Below, piece after piece: positions 48,201 through 51,130 of a stretch of DNA of 64,000 nt. The stretch is from Hemicordylus capensis (Eukaryota; Chordata; Lepidosauria; Squamata; Cordylidae), in assembly GCF_027244095.1 (NCBI RefSeq), contig NC_069661.1, positions 122,639,501-122,703,500 on the forward strand, read 5' to 3'. Every line of letters begins with the position of its first letter. Position 1 is the stretch's first letter. The notes beneath the pieces are model-generated. The model was not told where the DNA came from. It saw only the letters and a list, made by a program, of their open reading frames with translations, and made no database searches. Both the position numbers and the translations under genes were made by a program.

Positions 48201-50202
48201 CTCCAGAAAATTGAATATAGACCCTCAAGAAAAATTAAGGAGCTTCTGTCCACTCTAATGCCACTTGGGCTTGCACATCATTCTCTCTCTCAAAATTGGT
48301 TAAAATGATAAAAATGGGAAACTGTAGATAAATATTATTTTCTGCACAAAAAGGGGAAGACATGAGGAAATTAAGACCAAATTGTACTCCAGTTCAGATT
48401 ATTACCTTAAAATACACTTAACAAATGCCATAGGTGAGGCATTTCTCAGAACACAATGGGTGTCTGTGTGTGCATGCATGTGCGCATTGCACATTAGGTG
48501 TATCACCTCAGCTTGCATGCTATAACAAACATCTAAAAGATGGATTGCCCACTCGGCAAGAGGTTCCTAGCTAGCTAACCCAGCTGGGTTTCTTGTTCAG
48601 ATCATTAAGTGCTCCCCCACTCAACTTAACTAGACTGAATCTTTGTGCTGCTCCAGTGACTCCAAATAGAAATTAGCAAACCACTCAGCCTTTCTGAAAG
48701 AAAGGTCAAAGAGGAGAAGGCCATTGATGAGCTCAGCAAAGCCGGTATTGCACAACCGGCACTTCAGAGGCGAATAGCCTGACTTTCCAGGGTCCGTGGC
48801 TTCATAAATATACAGGACTTGCAACCACTGAAGATCTTGTTCAAACCACTTACTAGCCACAAAGCAAAAAAGATCCATGCAGTGAACTAACAGAGATTAT
48901 GTCCCCAGCCTGCATTTCTAGCTGTGGGCAAGAAAAGTGGCTGGCTGCTAATATAGGCAAATTTCAGGGGCGGGGAATTTGGACTGGGATTTTGAATTCC
49001 AACGCCTAAGGAAAGTGAAACTGATGGTTCACACAAACCGGGTATTGAGGACGAGCCTTTCAGCCCTATGAGATTCATATTCAGAGCATCTGCACACAAA
49101 TTCCATGCACCTCCCGCTTCTCAGCAGCATCAGGGTTCCCTTTGGGAAAGCACTTAATAAATCATCTCACTAGAACACATGTGATGATGGCCCCCTTCCA
49201 AGAGGAAAGTGGCGAGGGAAGAGACCCCATGGGGGATGCGTTTACTTTTTACAGCTTGTTCATTACATGCAAAGCTAAAGGCCCAGTCGAGTTTGACGGA
49301 GAGTTCCACGCCTTTCCACACCTTTAATTTCTCCACCCCACCCCCCTATTCATCACTGCGGCCAGCGCCTCTGATGGATCGGTACTTTGTCCCACAGAAC
49401 TCAGTGGGAACACGAAGATCCAAGCCACGCTGGGCTCCCAGTGCCTTTCTCTTGGTCGCGCTGGAGCTGGCTTCCCGATAGACCGACAGTGCGAGGGATT
49501 GAGATCTCGTATGGGGGAGGAGGACCCTGGGTTCGTCTCATTGGCTTTGGCACTGAACAGCCGGCTGTTGCTGCCAGGCCTCCCGCAAGCCCCCTCTCCG
49601 GTTTTGCTGGCAGAACGCCGCAGTGAGCACTGCGGCGGGGGCTCGGGTGAAGGCGTGGGAGCTGGCGGCGGCGGCGGCGCGCGAGGCGGGGGGCGGGGAC
49701 CGACCACTCACTCCTCCGGGCCTGAACAGCAGCAGCCCGCCATCCCCGCCCCCGGCCATCCCTGCTCCCGGGTCCCGTCCCCCCCTGCGGCTCAGGCGCC
49801 TTCCGCCCCTTGCCTTACCTGCCCATTGTCCAGGCCCTGCCGCAGCAGCTCCTTCCCGAAGGGGTACCTGATCTCCACGCCGGGCGTCTTGTCGTCCCGA
49901 TCGCCGCCGGGCGAGCTGATCACGGAGCCGGAGATCTCGCTGACGTCGCTGGCCGTCTCGCTGTAGTTGTCCCCCCCGGCGCCGTCGAGCATGTCGTGGC
50001 GGCTGCCGCTGCGCGGGGTGCGGGAGCCCTTCTTGCCCACGCTGTAGGCGTCGAAGTCGATGGTCTTGTTCTCGTAGGCGCCCTCCACCGAGGCGAACAT
50101 GCCGCCGTATTTCTGCCGCGGGGTCTGCGCCGTGGTGCCCGGCCGGGCCAAGTAGACGGGCAGGTCGTCCTCCTTGTTCCAGGTCCTTTTCCTCTCGGCC
50201 AT
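1724..50202 (-). CDS. CRMP1: CRMP1, collapsin response mediator protein 1 (whole gene, two first exons)
   Basis: This entry spans the coding exons listed below. The spliced product is a cytosolic, tetramer-forming phosphoprotein of the CRMP/DPYSL family that relays semaphorin-3A signals to tubulin and actin in growing neurons. The fold is that of dihydropyrimidinase, but the metal site is lost: the enzyme's HxH is N74/Y76 here, its carbamylated lysine position is Q166, and its metal aspartate is G333 (short-form numbering). Thirteen shared exons total 1680 nt, the size I remember for human CRMP1; either first exon keeps the frame, giving 573 or 687 residues. CRMP1 rather than DPYSL2-5 is chosen from the long N-terminus ([26 protein letters not shown]), DVNTYLQKP in exon 3, and PKYATPAP and [16 protein letters not shown] near the end. 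All introns are GT-AG. No disabling change was seen. In mammals EVC lies tail-to-tail beyond the 3' end; no EVC exon is visible here. Confidence 0.97.
1752..1765 (+). promoter_or_regulatory. Perfect CTCF-type core motif inside the last coding exon
   Basis: The plus strand reads CCACCAGGGGGCGC, which fits the vertebrate CTCF core CCASYAGRGGGCRS at every position. On the minus strand the same bases encode part of APPGGR. Whether it is bound cannot be judged from sequence. Confidence 0.55.
1816..2456 (-). other. CRMP1: CRMP1 intron 13
   Basis: 641 bp, GT-AG. No gene or classifiable repeat seen. Confidence 0.85.
2457..2622 (-). CDS. CRMP1: CRMP1 exon 13 (phosphoregulated tail)
   Basis: 166 nt, acceptor TGCAG, donor GTGAAG. 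Encodes residues 489-543 plus one base of G544: [55 protein letters not shown]. The GSK3/Cdk5 sites known in the CRMP family (T509, T514, S518, S522) are all present, at T510, T515, S519 and S523 here because of the extra glycine in exon 1. Human begins VFGLQ; this copy begins VTELQ. Confidence 0.95.
2868..3361. mobile_element. Non-autonomous element with about 24-bp terminal inverted repeats
   Basis: The left end ACAGTGAGTCTGTTCTCATG is mirrored at the right end (CATGAGAACAGGCTCAGTGT) with two mismatches. The interior has no coding capacity. Superfamily not assigned; no clear target duplication seen. Confidence 0.6.
4240..4541 (+). repeat. 5S rRNA-derived SINE, copy 1
   Basis: Begins GAGCTGGTCTTGTGGTAGCA and contains a decayed 5S-like stretch, ending CAGCTTCCTGTGTTCC. 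The shared 3' half (GACTCAGTAGAAGGCAGCTT) matches the other four copies. Confidence 0.75.
4705..4884 (-). CDS. CRMP1: CRMP1 exon 12
   Basis: 180 nt in phase 0, acceptor GGTCAG, donor GTAGGT. Encodes residues 429-488: [60 protein letters not shown]. This is the last part of the globular dihydropyrimidinase-like domain; the C-terminal regulatory tail begins in exon 13. Confidence 0.96.
5063..5180 (+). repeat. LINE/SINE 3' tail (GATTGTGAGCCC family)
   Basis: Reads TTTTAGATTGTGAGCCCTTT, then GGGGACAGGGAGCC and GCGGTATATAAATA. The same tail recurs at 9068, 35285 (minus), 46196 (minus) and 46735 (minus). Confidence 0.6.
5907..6218. mobile_element. Miniature element, TAGGGATGTTCATGG termini
   Basis: Ends are TAGGGATGTTCATGGAAC and GTTCCATGCACATCTCTA (inverted). 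Flanks CTTGGAAG (5899-5906) and CTGTGAAG (6219-6226) agree at 6 of 8 positions, suggesting an old 8-bp duplication and an hAT-type origin. It appears inserted into the end of the DIRS fossil that continues at 6225. Confidence 0.6.
6225..6860 (-). mobile_element. DIRS-type tyrosine-recombinase retrotransposon, broken fossil
   Basis: The minus strand at about 6650-6850 encodes a piece resembling the C-terminal part of a DIRS tyrosine recombinase ([13 protein letters not shown] followed by CRAASW). The DNA on its 3' side has the repeated GCTGCTGGAT / ACATCTCATG arrangement expected of DIRS ends. Only a terminal remnant is present; it is clearly dead. Outer limits are uncertain and may extend left of the inserted miniature element. 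Confidence 0.55.
7402..7572 (-). CDS. CRMP1: CRMP1 exon 11
   Basis: 171 nt in phase 0, acceptor TTTTAG, donor GTAAGA. Encodes residues 372-428: [57 protein letters not shown]. Human begins ATGK and has DPDKLKTI, so the start and the DPEKGK loop differ slightly. The rest is near-identical. Confidence 0.96.
8031..8082. repeat. 28-bp period tandem duplication
   Basis: A 24-bp unit beginning GTGGCTTTGTGGCCTACTCC occurs at 8031-8054 and 8059-8082 without mismatch. Confidence 0.9.
8643..8876 (-). repeat. Sauria SINE (tRNA head, BovB-like tail)
   Basis: On the minus strand it starts GCCACCTAATGGCGCAGCGG, carries a Pol III B box (GTTCGAATCCCC), a body with GGCATCGTCTCAGAC, and a BovB-like tail (TTGACTTGACGGCACACTT). 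Nearly full length. Confidence 0.85.
9136..9437. mobile_element. hAT-type element, CAGGGGCGTAAC family, copy 1
   Basis: Termini CAGGGGCGTAACTATA and its inverse (CTACGCCCCTG) are bounded by a perfect 8-bp duplication CACTTTGG (9128-9135, 9438-9445). It interrupts a LINE/SINE tail that resumes after it. No coding capacity. Confidence 0.85.
9480..11200 (-). mobile_element. Non-LTR LINE, C-terminal reverse-transcriptase fragment (Vingi-like)
   Basis: On the minus strand, 11000-11190 encodes an RT core ([20 protein letters not shown], then a decayed YADD region), 10340-10470 continues it, and 9806-10303 is a 165-codon uninterrupted C-terminal piece ending in a Cys/His knuckle ([18 protein letters not shown]). 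The 5' part of the element is missing. A miniature element is nested at 10470-10605. The Vingi assignment is from memory of family style and is tentative. Confidence 0.7.
10470..10605. mobile_element. hAT-type miniature element, CAGGGCTGCTCAAC family
   Basis: 136 bp with about 25-bp inverted ends (CAGGGCTGCTCAACTT / AATTGAGCAGGCCTG) and a perfect 8-bp duplication CTCTAAAG (10462-10469, 10606-10613). The centre is a near-palindrome around CTACAACTCCCAT. Nested inside the LINE. Confidence 0.88.
11248..11389 (-). CDS. CRMP1: CRMP1 exon 10
   Basis: 142 nt, acceptor TTTCAG, perfect donor GTAAGT. It completes C324 and encodes residues 325-371: [47 protein letters not shown]. The third metal ligand of dihydropyrimidinase (Asp) is G333. 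The exon ends WYKCV where other CRMPs I know read WDKAV; the exon length and the perfect donor argue against a mis-placed boundary. A LINE fragment starts about 50 bp inside the next intron. Confidence 0.94.
11390..12602 (-). other. CRMP1: CRMP1 intron 9
   Basis: 1.2 kb. About 11720-11840 resembles a decayed copy of the CAGGGGCGTAAC element family. The rest is unclassified. Confidence 0.8.
12603..12759 (-). CDS. CRMP1: CRMP1 exon 9
   Basis: 157 nt, acceptor CCAAG, donor GTATTA. It completes G272 and encodes residues 273-323 plus two bases of C324: [51 protein letters not shown]. Human has PLVFGEP and PDPTTPDYL, so P-to-A, P-to-L and Y-to-H are local differences. GEPI.ASLG.DGTHYW is a strong CRMP signature. 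Confidence 0.95.
12760..14696 (-). other. CRMP1: CRMP1 intron 8
   Basis: 1.9 kb. The block at about 12900-13400 is more GC-rich than its flanks, but I could not assign it to a gene or repeat. Nothing else recognised. Confidence 0.8.
14697..14817 (-). CDS. CRMP1: CRMP1 exon 8
   Basis: 121 nt, acceptor TTTCAG, donor GTACAG. Encodes residues 232-271 plus one base of G272: [40 protein letters not shown]. Compared with human CRMP1 only a few conservative changes appear (GRIN to SRIN, MSKSA to MSRSA, ALA to SLA). Confidence 0.95.
14818..15802 (-). other. CRMP1: CRMP1 intron 7
   Basis: 985 bp. An hAT-type element (15589-15778) sits just inside the donor end. The rest is AT-rich and unclassified. 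Confidence 0.85.
15589..15778. mobile_element. hAT-type element, CAGGGGCGTAAC family, copy 2
   Basis: 190 bp, termini CAGGGGCGTAACTACC and GTTACGCCCCTG, perfect 8-bp duplication ATTTGAAC (15581-15588, 15779-15786). The duplication ends 16 bp before the GT of the exon 7 donor. Confidence 0.88.
15803..15871 (-). CDS. CRMP1: CRMP1 exon 7
   Basis: 69 nt in phase 0, acceptor TTTTTAG, donor GTGAGA. Encodes residues 209-231: [12 protein letters not shown], then [11 protein letters not shown]. An hAT-type element begins only a few bases inside the following intron (see 15589-15778), but the donor itself is intact. Confidence 0.95.
15872..16481 (-). other. CRMP1: CRMP1 intron 6
   Basis: 610 bp, GT-AG. 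No repeat or gene recognised. Confidence 0.8.
16482..16562 (-). CDS. CRMP1: CRMP1 exon 6
   Basis: 81 nt in phase 0, acceptor ATAAG preceded by a pyrimidine-rich tract, donor GTGAGA. Encodes residues 182-208: [19 protein letters not shown], then ENGDLIDQ. Human CRMP1 ends AQ where this copy has DQ. The VHAENGD motif is diagnostic of the family. Confidence 0.95.
17003..17060. repeat. (CT)n microsatellite
   Basis: About 22 CT units, one interruption (ATG), then more CT. Confidence 0.95.
17075..17343. mobile_element. TIR element, GGCGTTTTTCACAC ends
   Basis: Inverted ends GGCGTTTTTCACAC and GTGTGGAAAACGCC differ at one position. The body is the single-copy form of each arm of the inverted duplication at 34612-35160. 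No open frame. Confidence 0.7.
17873..17945. repeat. Short GTTTACTC / GGGGCTTACTCC repeat
   Basis: Reads GTGCAATCCTATGAGTGTTT, then GTAGTCCCATTGCATCCAAT. Related copies occur at 61151-61228 and, more decayed, 62690-62745. A common squamate interspersed repeat type; superfamily not assigned. Confidence 0.55.
18055..18303. mobile_element. Miniature inverted-repeat element, AATCCAGAT ends
   Basis: The left end CAATCCAGATTGGGATCAC and right end GGTCCCAATCCAGATCAT form an imperfect inverted pair. No coding capacity. Confidence 0.45.
18573..18960. mobile_element. GC-rich hairpin-forming element
   Basis: Contains inverted segments such as CTGTTCCCTGCAGGCTGCAT near 18715 and ATAGCCTGCAGGGAACAG near 18786. 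Related in its ends (CCTGCTTCTTAAGGGAAC) to 32423-32760. Probably non-autonomous DNA transposon debris. Confidence 0.45.
19395..19456 (-). CDS. CRMP1: CRMP1 exon 5
   Basis: 62 nt, acceptor ACAG, donor GTAATC. It completes G161 and encodes residues 162-181, [20 protein letters not shown]. In active dihydropyrimidinase the residue at Q166 is the carbamylated metal-bridging lysine, so the exon confirms a non-enzymatic family member. Confidence 0.95.
19457..20578 (-). other. CRMP1: CRMP1 intron 4
   Basis: 1.1 kb. It contains one 5S-derived SINE (19869-20170). The rest is unclassified. Confidence 0.85.
19869..20170 (+). repeat. 5S rRNA-derived SINE, copy 2
   Basis: Starts GAGAACTGGTCTTGTGGTAG. 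The stretch GCTAAGCAGGGTATACCCTG, then GTTGCACATGGATGGGAGA, parallels the internal control region of 5S rRNA. Ends TATATGGCAGCTTCC. Confidence 0.8.
20579..20743 (-). CDS. CRMP1: CRMP1 exon 4
   Basis: 165 nt, acceptor GCAG, donor GTCAGT. Encodes residues 106-160 plus one base of G161: [55 protein letters not shown]. Essentially identical to human CRMP1 apart from conservative changes (VVPE to VLPE, DGVREELEV to DGIREELDI). Confidence 0.96.
21297..21367 (-). repeat. (GGAT)n/(AGAT)n joined to a BovB 3' tail
   Basis: Tetranucleotide repeats at 21297-21335 run into GAGTGCCATCAAGTCAGGAC, then TCATAGTGACCACATA, the inverse of the BovB LINE 3' end. Confidence 0.65.
21489..21900 (-). repeat. Decayed LINE 3' fragment
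   Basis: Starts TTTCTTTATTAAGACCCAAG, then GCCAGCAAAG, the same kind of 3' end as the Vingi-like LINE at 9480 (TTTATTTCGGCCCAAGGCC). Body too decayed for a protein match. Confidence 0.45.
21905..22125 (-). repeat. tRNA-type SINE, decayed
   Basis: The same layout as 25189-25409: a CAACAATCCTGTAAGGTAGG core, then GGCTGAGACAGCAG, and a tRNA-like end near 22060-22125 read on the minus strand. Confidence 0.55.
22150..22540 (+). mobile_element. L2-like LINE, reverse-transcriptase C-terminal fragment
   Basis: The plus strand encodes [20 protein letters not shown], then [16 protein letters not shown] and [17 protein letters not shown], a typical L2/CR1-group signature after the RT core. Truncated at both ends; 3' part overlapped by a miniature element. 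Confidence 0.75.
22560..22808. mobile_element. Miniature element, TAGGGATGTGCATGG-type right end
   Basis: The right end GACCGGTTCCATGCACATCC mirrors the start of the family seen at 5907-6218. The left end was not located, so it is probably truncated. Confidence 0.5.
22905..23048. mobile_element. hAT-type miniature element, CAGGGCTGCTCAAC family, copy 2
   Basis: 144 bp with a perfect 8-bp duplication GTCTAGTG (22897-22904, 23049-23056). Termini CAGGCTGGCTCAGCTT and AATTGAGCCGCCC. An internal A17 run has expanded. Confidence 0.82.
23443..23627 (-). CDS. CRMP1: CRMP1 exon 3
   Basis: 185 nt, acceptor TTAG, donor GTAAGT. It completes K44 and encodes residues 45-105 plus the first base of I106: [42 protein letters not shown]. 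The DVNTY segment replaces the metal-binding DVHTH of active dihydropyrimidinases, a hallmark of CRMPs. The exon lies between a Vingi-like/L2-like repeat zone in intron 3 and a 5S-type SINE in intron 2. Confidence 0.96.
24539..24815 (-). repeat. 5S rRNA-derived SINE, copy 3 (best 5S match)
   Basis: On the minus strand it contains GAAGCTAAGCAGGTCTTGG, then TGTGGTCAGTGTTTGGATGG, closely following the 5S rRNA A-box/IE/C-box region. The other end is the common AGGAACATAGGAAGCTACC, then TTATACCGAGTCAGACC. Confidence 0.8.
25189..25409 (-). repeat. tRNA-derived SINE with B box
   Basis: On the minus strand it opens GCAGTGGTTAGAGTGCTGGA, has the B box GAGTTCAAATCCC, and ends in a TAATAATAAAATAATAA tail after CGGGATATAAATGC. 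Confidence 0.75.
25530..25665. mobile_element. hAT-type miniature element, CAGTGTTCCCTCTA ends
   Basis: 136 bp and almost a perfect palindrome: left CAGTGTTCCCTCTATCAGGG, right CCCTGTTAGAGGGAACAGTG. Flanking GACTTGTC and GTCTTGTT agree at 6 of 8 positions. Confidence 0.8.
25715..25803 (-). CDS. CRMP1: CRMP1 exon 2
   Basis: 89 nt, acceptor CCAG, donor GTTAGT. Encodes residues 15-43 of the short form plus two bases of K44: [12 protein letters not shown], then [18 protein letters not shown]. This is the first beta-rich segment of the dihydropyrimidinase-like fold. The length equals the conserved CRMP exon 2. Human CRMP1 has NDDQSLYAD here, so HSF is a mild local difference. It is the first exon shared by both isoforms. 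Confidence 0.95.
26455..26870 (-). repeat. LINE/SINE tail followed by MIR-like SINE remnant
   Basis: 26490-26560 is the inverse of the TATACCGCCC / CACAGAGAAATAATAAA tail. 26620-26870 has CAACCCTGTAAAGTAAGC and a tRNA-like end (CTTAGCCATTACACTATGCC) resembling CORE/MIR-type SINEs. Confidence 0.5.
28171..28341. mobile_element. hAT-type element, CAGGGGCGTAAC family, copy 3
   Basis: Left end CAGGGGTGGAGCTAGGGG, right end TAGCTACACCCCTG. Flanks ATAAGGCA and ATGAGGTA agree at 6 of 8. Older than copies 1, 2 and 4. Confidence 0.65.
30210..30749 (-). mobile_element. Helitron-like non-autonomous element, copy 1
   Basis: On the minus strand the 3' end reads GGCGCAGATGCTCTGTGCC (an 8-bp hairpin, one G-U pair), then a short spacer and CTAG at 30213-30210, followed by T. 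The 5' end region TCTCTAAGGCGTACC, GGCTAATCCCATG, GTGGCAGCTCTCG matches copy 2. The interior is GC-rich and unrelated to copy 2. The exact 5' base is uncertain. Confidence 0.65.
32423..32760. mobile_element. Miniature element with GGGATGTGC / GCACATCC ends
   Basis: Left GGGATGTGCCTAAATGG, right CTGATTCGTGCACATCCGTA. The interior resembles the element at 18573-18960. It abuts the CR1 3' end without a gap. Confidence 0.55.
32761..34300 (-). mobile_element. CR1-type LINE, 5'-truncated
   Basis: The minus strand encodes a CR1 [74 protein letters not shown] (33728-34294), then [47 protein letters not shown] (33112-33723). The YADD-type motif region falls between the two frames. The 3' UTR (32761-33111) has the standard CR1 AAGAACATAAGAACAGCCC inverse. 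Inactive: frame-broken and lacking its 5' part. Confidence 0.93.
34612..35160. mobile_element. Head-to-head inverted duplication (fold-back) of a TIR element
   Basis: Two roughly 265-270 bp arms (34612-34877 and 34890-35160) are inverse copies of each other and of the single element at 17075-17343, separated by only about 12 bp. The outer ends are GTTTTTCACAC / GTGTGAAAAAC. The arms differ at scattered sites. Confidence 0.8.
35285..35455 (-). repeat. LINE/SINE 3' tail with (ATT)n
   Basis: The (ATT)n run at 35292-35336 is the end of the minus-strand tail; then come TATACCGCCCTTCCAAAAAT, GGCGGTTTACACAGAG and CTCCCTGTCCCCAAAGGGCT. Confidence 0.7.
35712..35750. repeat. (GTTT)n microsatellite
   Basis: About nine uninterrupted units. 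Confidence 0.95.
36190..36246. repeat. (GT)n(AGAT)n compound microsatellite
   Basis: About 9 GT units followed by about 10 AGAT units. Confidence 0.95.
36907..37860 (+). mobile_element. Helitron-like non-autonomous element, copy 2
   Basis: The 3' end has a perfect 8-bp hairpin TGCGCAGA / TCTGCGCA (37831-37838, 37842-37849), a short spacer and CTAG (37857-37860), followed by T. The 5' end TCTATATTCTCTAAGGC at 36907 is preceded by A. These are Helitron end rules. A second TC start, TCTATATATATAAAAGG at 37100, also preceded by A, could be the true 5' end or an internal or nested one. The interior is GA-rich and non-coding. Confidence 0.7.
37951..38081. mobile_element. hAT-type miniature element, CAGGGCTGCTCAAC family, copy 3
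   Basis: Starts CAGGGCTGCCCAACTTCAGC and ends near AAAGTTGAGC. Its right end appears clipped where copy 4 lies. Confidence 0.75.
38090..38226. mobile_element. hAT-type miniature element, CAGGGCTGCTCAAC family, copy 4
   Basis: 137 bp with a perfect 8-bp duplication CTCTAGAC (38082-38089, 38227-38234). It sits directly beside copy 3 in the opposite orientation. Confidence 0.85.
38415..38849. mobile_element. hAT-type element, CAGGGGCGTAAC family, copy 4 (longest)
   Basis: 435 bp, termini CAGGGGTGTAACTATA and GCTACGCCCCTG, perfect 8-bp duplication GACCACAC (38407-38414, 38850-38857). About 130 bp longer than copy 1, with extra sequence before the right end. Confidence 0.87.
39548..39817. mobile_element. 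Element with about 75-bp inverted arms
   Basis: The left arm contains AATGAAGCACAGCTGCTTCT and the right arm its inverse (AGAAGCAGCTGCACCTCATT); similarity extends outward through CATCCTAAC / GTCATTAGGA. Non-coding. Confidence 0.6.
40150..41370 (+). mobile_element. Vingi-like LINE, 3' fragment, heavily decayed
   Basis: Plus-strand pieces such as [13 protein letters not shown]-like at 40210, [20 protein letters not shown] at 40415-40475, and a cysteine-knuckle zone near 41030 parallel the LINE at 9480-11200. Ends GAAAATAAAGCTGAACTGAA. Many frame breaks. Confidence 0.6.
42114..42345 (+). repeat. Sauria SINE, copy 2
   Basis: A tRNA-like head with B box GGTTCGAATCCCC, a body AGGTGCTGAAAGGCATCATC, and a BovB-like tail (TCGACTTGACAGCACACTTT). 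Confidence 0.85.
43340..44720. promoter_or_regulatory. CpG island at the short-isoform first exon
   Basis: A dense run of CG dinucleotides and high GC stands out against AT-rich flanks. It contains the 14-codon first exon (43977-44018). It is inferred to be the proximal CRMP1 promoter, reading leftward. No TATA box is evident. Long open frames on both strands here come from low stop-codon density. Confidence 0.8.
43977..44018 (-). CDS. CRMP1: CRMP1 exon 1 of the short isoform (proximal promoter)
   Basis: Only 14 codons, [14 protein letters not shown], followed by the donor GTGAGC. The short N-terminus of mammalian CRMP1 is [13 protein letters not shown], so this copy carries one extra glycine at position 3. 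It is phase 0 and splices to exon 2, giving the 573-residue form. The exon lies in a CpG-rich, GC-rich block with a G at -3 of the start codon. Confidence 0.93.
45506..45755 (+). repeat. Sauria SINE, copy 3
   Basis: Head GCTACCTAATGGCACAGTG, B box GTTTGAATCCCC, and an ACCTTT-repeated tail after TTGACGGCACACTTTACC. Lies between the two CRMP1 first exons. Confidence 0.87.
46196..46420 (-). repeat. LINE/SINE 3' tail, copy in tandem zone (left)
   Basis: ATATTTATATACCACTTTTC, then AAAGCAGTTTACATAGATAT and CTCCCTGTCCTCAAAGGCC. Followed by TGTGCTGGGGTTGGATAGGG. Confidence 0.65.
46417..46470. repeat. Perfect 20-bp inverted repeat, 14-bp spacer
   Basis: AAATGTCTCCATATTGTGAC at 46417-46436 and its exact inverse at 46451-46470. 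Confidence 0.9.
46735..46930 (-). repeat. LINE/SINE 3' tail, copy in tandem zone (right)
   Basis: The same layout as 46196-46420, including TGTGCTGGGGTTGGATAGGG after the tail, about 500 bp away. Confidence 0.65.
47290..47508. mobile_element. Miniature element with perfect 13-bp TIRs
   Basis: CAATTTGGATCAG at 47290-47302 and its exact inverse at 47496-47508. An internal palindrome GACATGGAGACAT / ATGTCTCCATGTC lies near 47377-47412. Confidence 0.7.
48630..48878 (-). other. Unrecognised 82-codon open frame
   Basis: Reads [17 protein letters not shown] at the start and [15 protein letters not shown] at the end, with a balanced, protein-like composition ([20 protein letters not shown] in the middle) and no repeat signature I know. 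It lies between the two CRMP1 first exons on the same strand. It could be a lost exon, a fragment of an old element or chance. I assign no function. Confidence 0.2.
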
Positions 50203-51130
50203 CCTCTCTCGCTCGCTCCTCTACCGGGATCCTCCGCAGCAGCCACCTCTGGTGGGAACCATGCAAATGAACGGGGGCGGACGAAGGACGCAGCGGCTGG
50301 CTGGAGGGGCCCTTCCCCGGGGGGCTTCCAACCTCCCACCCCCCCCTCGGAGGACCGAAACTAGCTCCTTCGCCGGGAACACGTGAAAGAAAGTACAAAG
50401 GGACGAGGCTGCGGGGAGGGGACTGGAAAAGCCTTCGACGAATGGGAAGAGCAGCGGCTGCGGCGGCAGCAGCGGGGACTGCAGCGAGCGACACTCGCCA
50501 GGCCGATCTCGGAGGCGGAATGTCACACGCACCGCACACGCCACGCCGCACACTGGGGCTCCCTCCGGAGTGCTCGCGCAGCCGGACGCTGGCCGGGGTT
50601 AGGCCGCCCACGGCTCTCCCAAAAGAGGCCGGCAGCAGCAAGGCCAGCCGGACGATGCCTGCCAGGCCGGCGTATGCGCCTCCCCCCAGCAGCGGCTCTT
50701 TCCAATGGAAAGGACGACACCGCAATGAGGGCTCCAGACAGAACAGCTGCCGGCTGGGGGGGGGGAATCCTTACAGCTGGTGGACGATCCGAGTCGCCCA
50801 GCCGGGCTGCTGGTTGCCCTCTGGGGTGGGGATGAGGGGAAAGAGGGAAGCTTGCTGGTCTGCCTCTAGCCTCCTTGAAGCGGCTTCCCTGGCTCAACTG
50901 CGCTGCGAAGCTGACACGGAAGTGATCGCGCCTCCGCAATCCGGCTACACCGGGAGGGGCGGGGAAGGGTGGCGGCGGCGGGGTGCGGGGAGGTTGGGTT
51001 TGCGGAGCGGAGAACTCCGCGGGTGAGGCGGCGCTGCTTCGCTTTGCACGCTTCTTCTCGCCGCTGCAGGGAGCTGTCCGTTCAGCACCAGGAACTGCGG
51101 CAGCCAGCTACGGCCATGGTTCGGGAAGTC
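49480..51130. promoter_or_regulatory. CpG island at the long-isoform first exon
   Basis: A strongly CpG-rich block surrounds exon 1 of the long form and extends about 0.9 kb upstream of its ATG. It is inferred to be the distal CRMP1 promoter. An octamer motif ATGCAAAT lies at 50261-50268, about 60 nt upstream of the ATG. No divergent gene could be identified on the plus strand beyond it. Confidence 0.8.
49819..50202 (-). CDS. CRMP1: CRMP1 exon 1 of the long isoform (distal promoter)
   Basis: Encodes residues 1-128 of the long form, starting [18 protein letters not shown] and ending DNGQ, followed directly by the donor GTAAGG. The middle is serine-, glycine- and acid-rich and probably disordered ([20 protein letters not shown]). 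The start is chosen because it matches the known long CRMP1 N-terminus and has A at -3 and G at +4. It is in phase 0, so it joins exon 2 at SDRLLIKGG exactly as the short exon does. GC content is very high and the exon sits in a CpG island. Long open frames on either strand here are composition artefacts. Confidence 0.95.

Larger units (their letters stand above)
25804..49818 (-). other. CRMP1: CRMP1 intron 1 (18.2 kb from the short, 24.0 kb from the long first exon)
   Basis: By far the largest intron, heavily repeat-filled; the supported elements are listed separately. Unclassified stretches are about 28.4-30.1 kb, 30.8-32.4 kb, 35.5-36.1 kb, 39.0-39.5 kb, 42.4-43.3 kb, 44.8-45.5 kb and 47.5-49.4 kb. 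The part between the two first exons (44019-49818) is intron only in the long transcript. Confidence 0.85.

Noticed and set aside
49538-50725. 395-codon open frame on the minus strand over the distal CpG island
   Set aside because: It overlaps CRMP1 exon 1 in another frame. Its arginine/alanine/glycine-rich composition is what GC-rich DNA gives by chance, and no protein family is recognisable.
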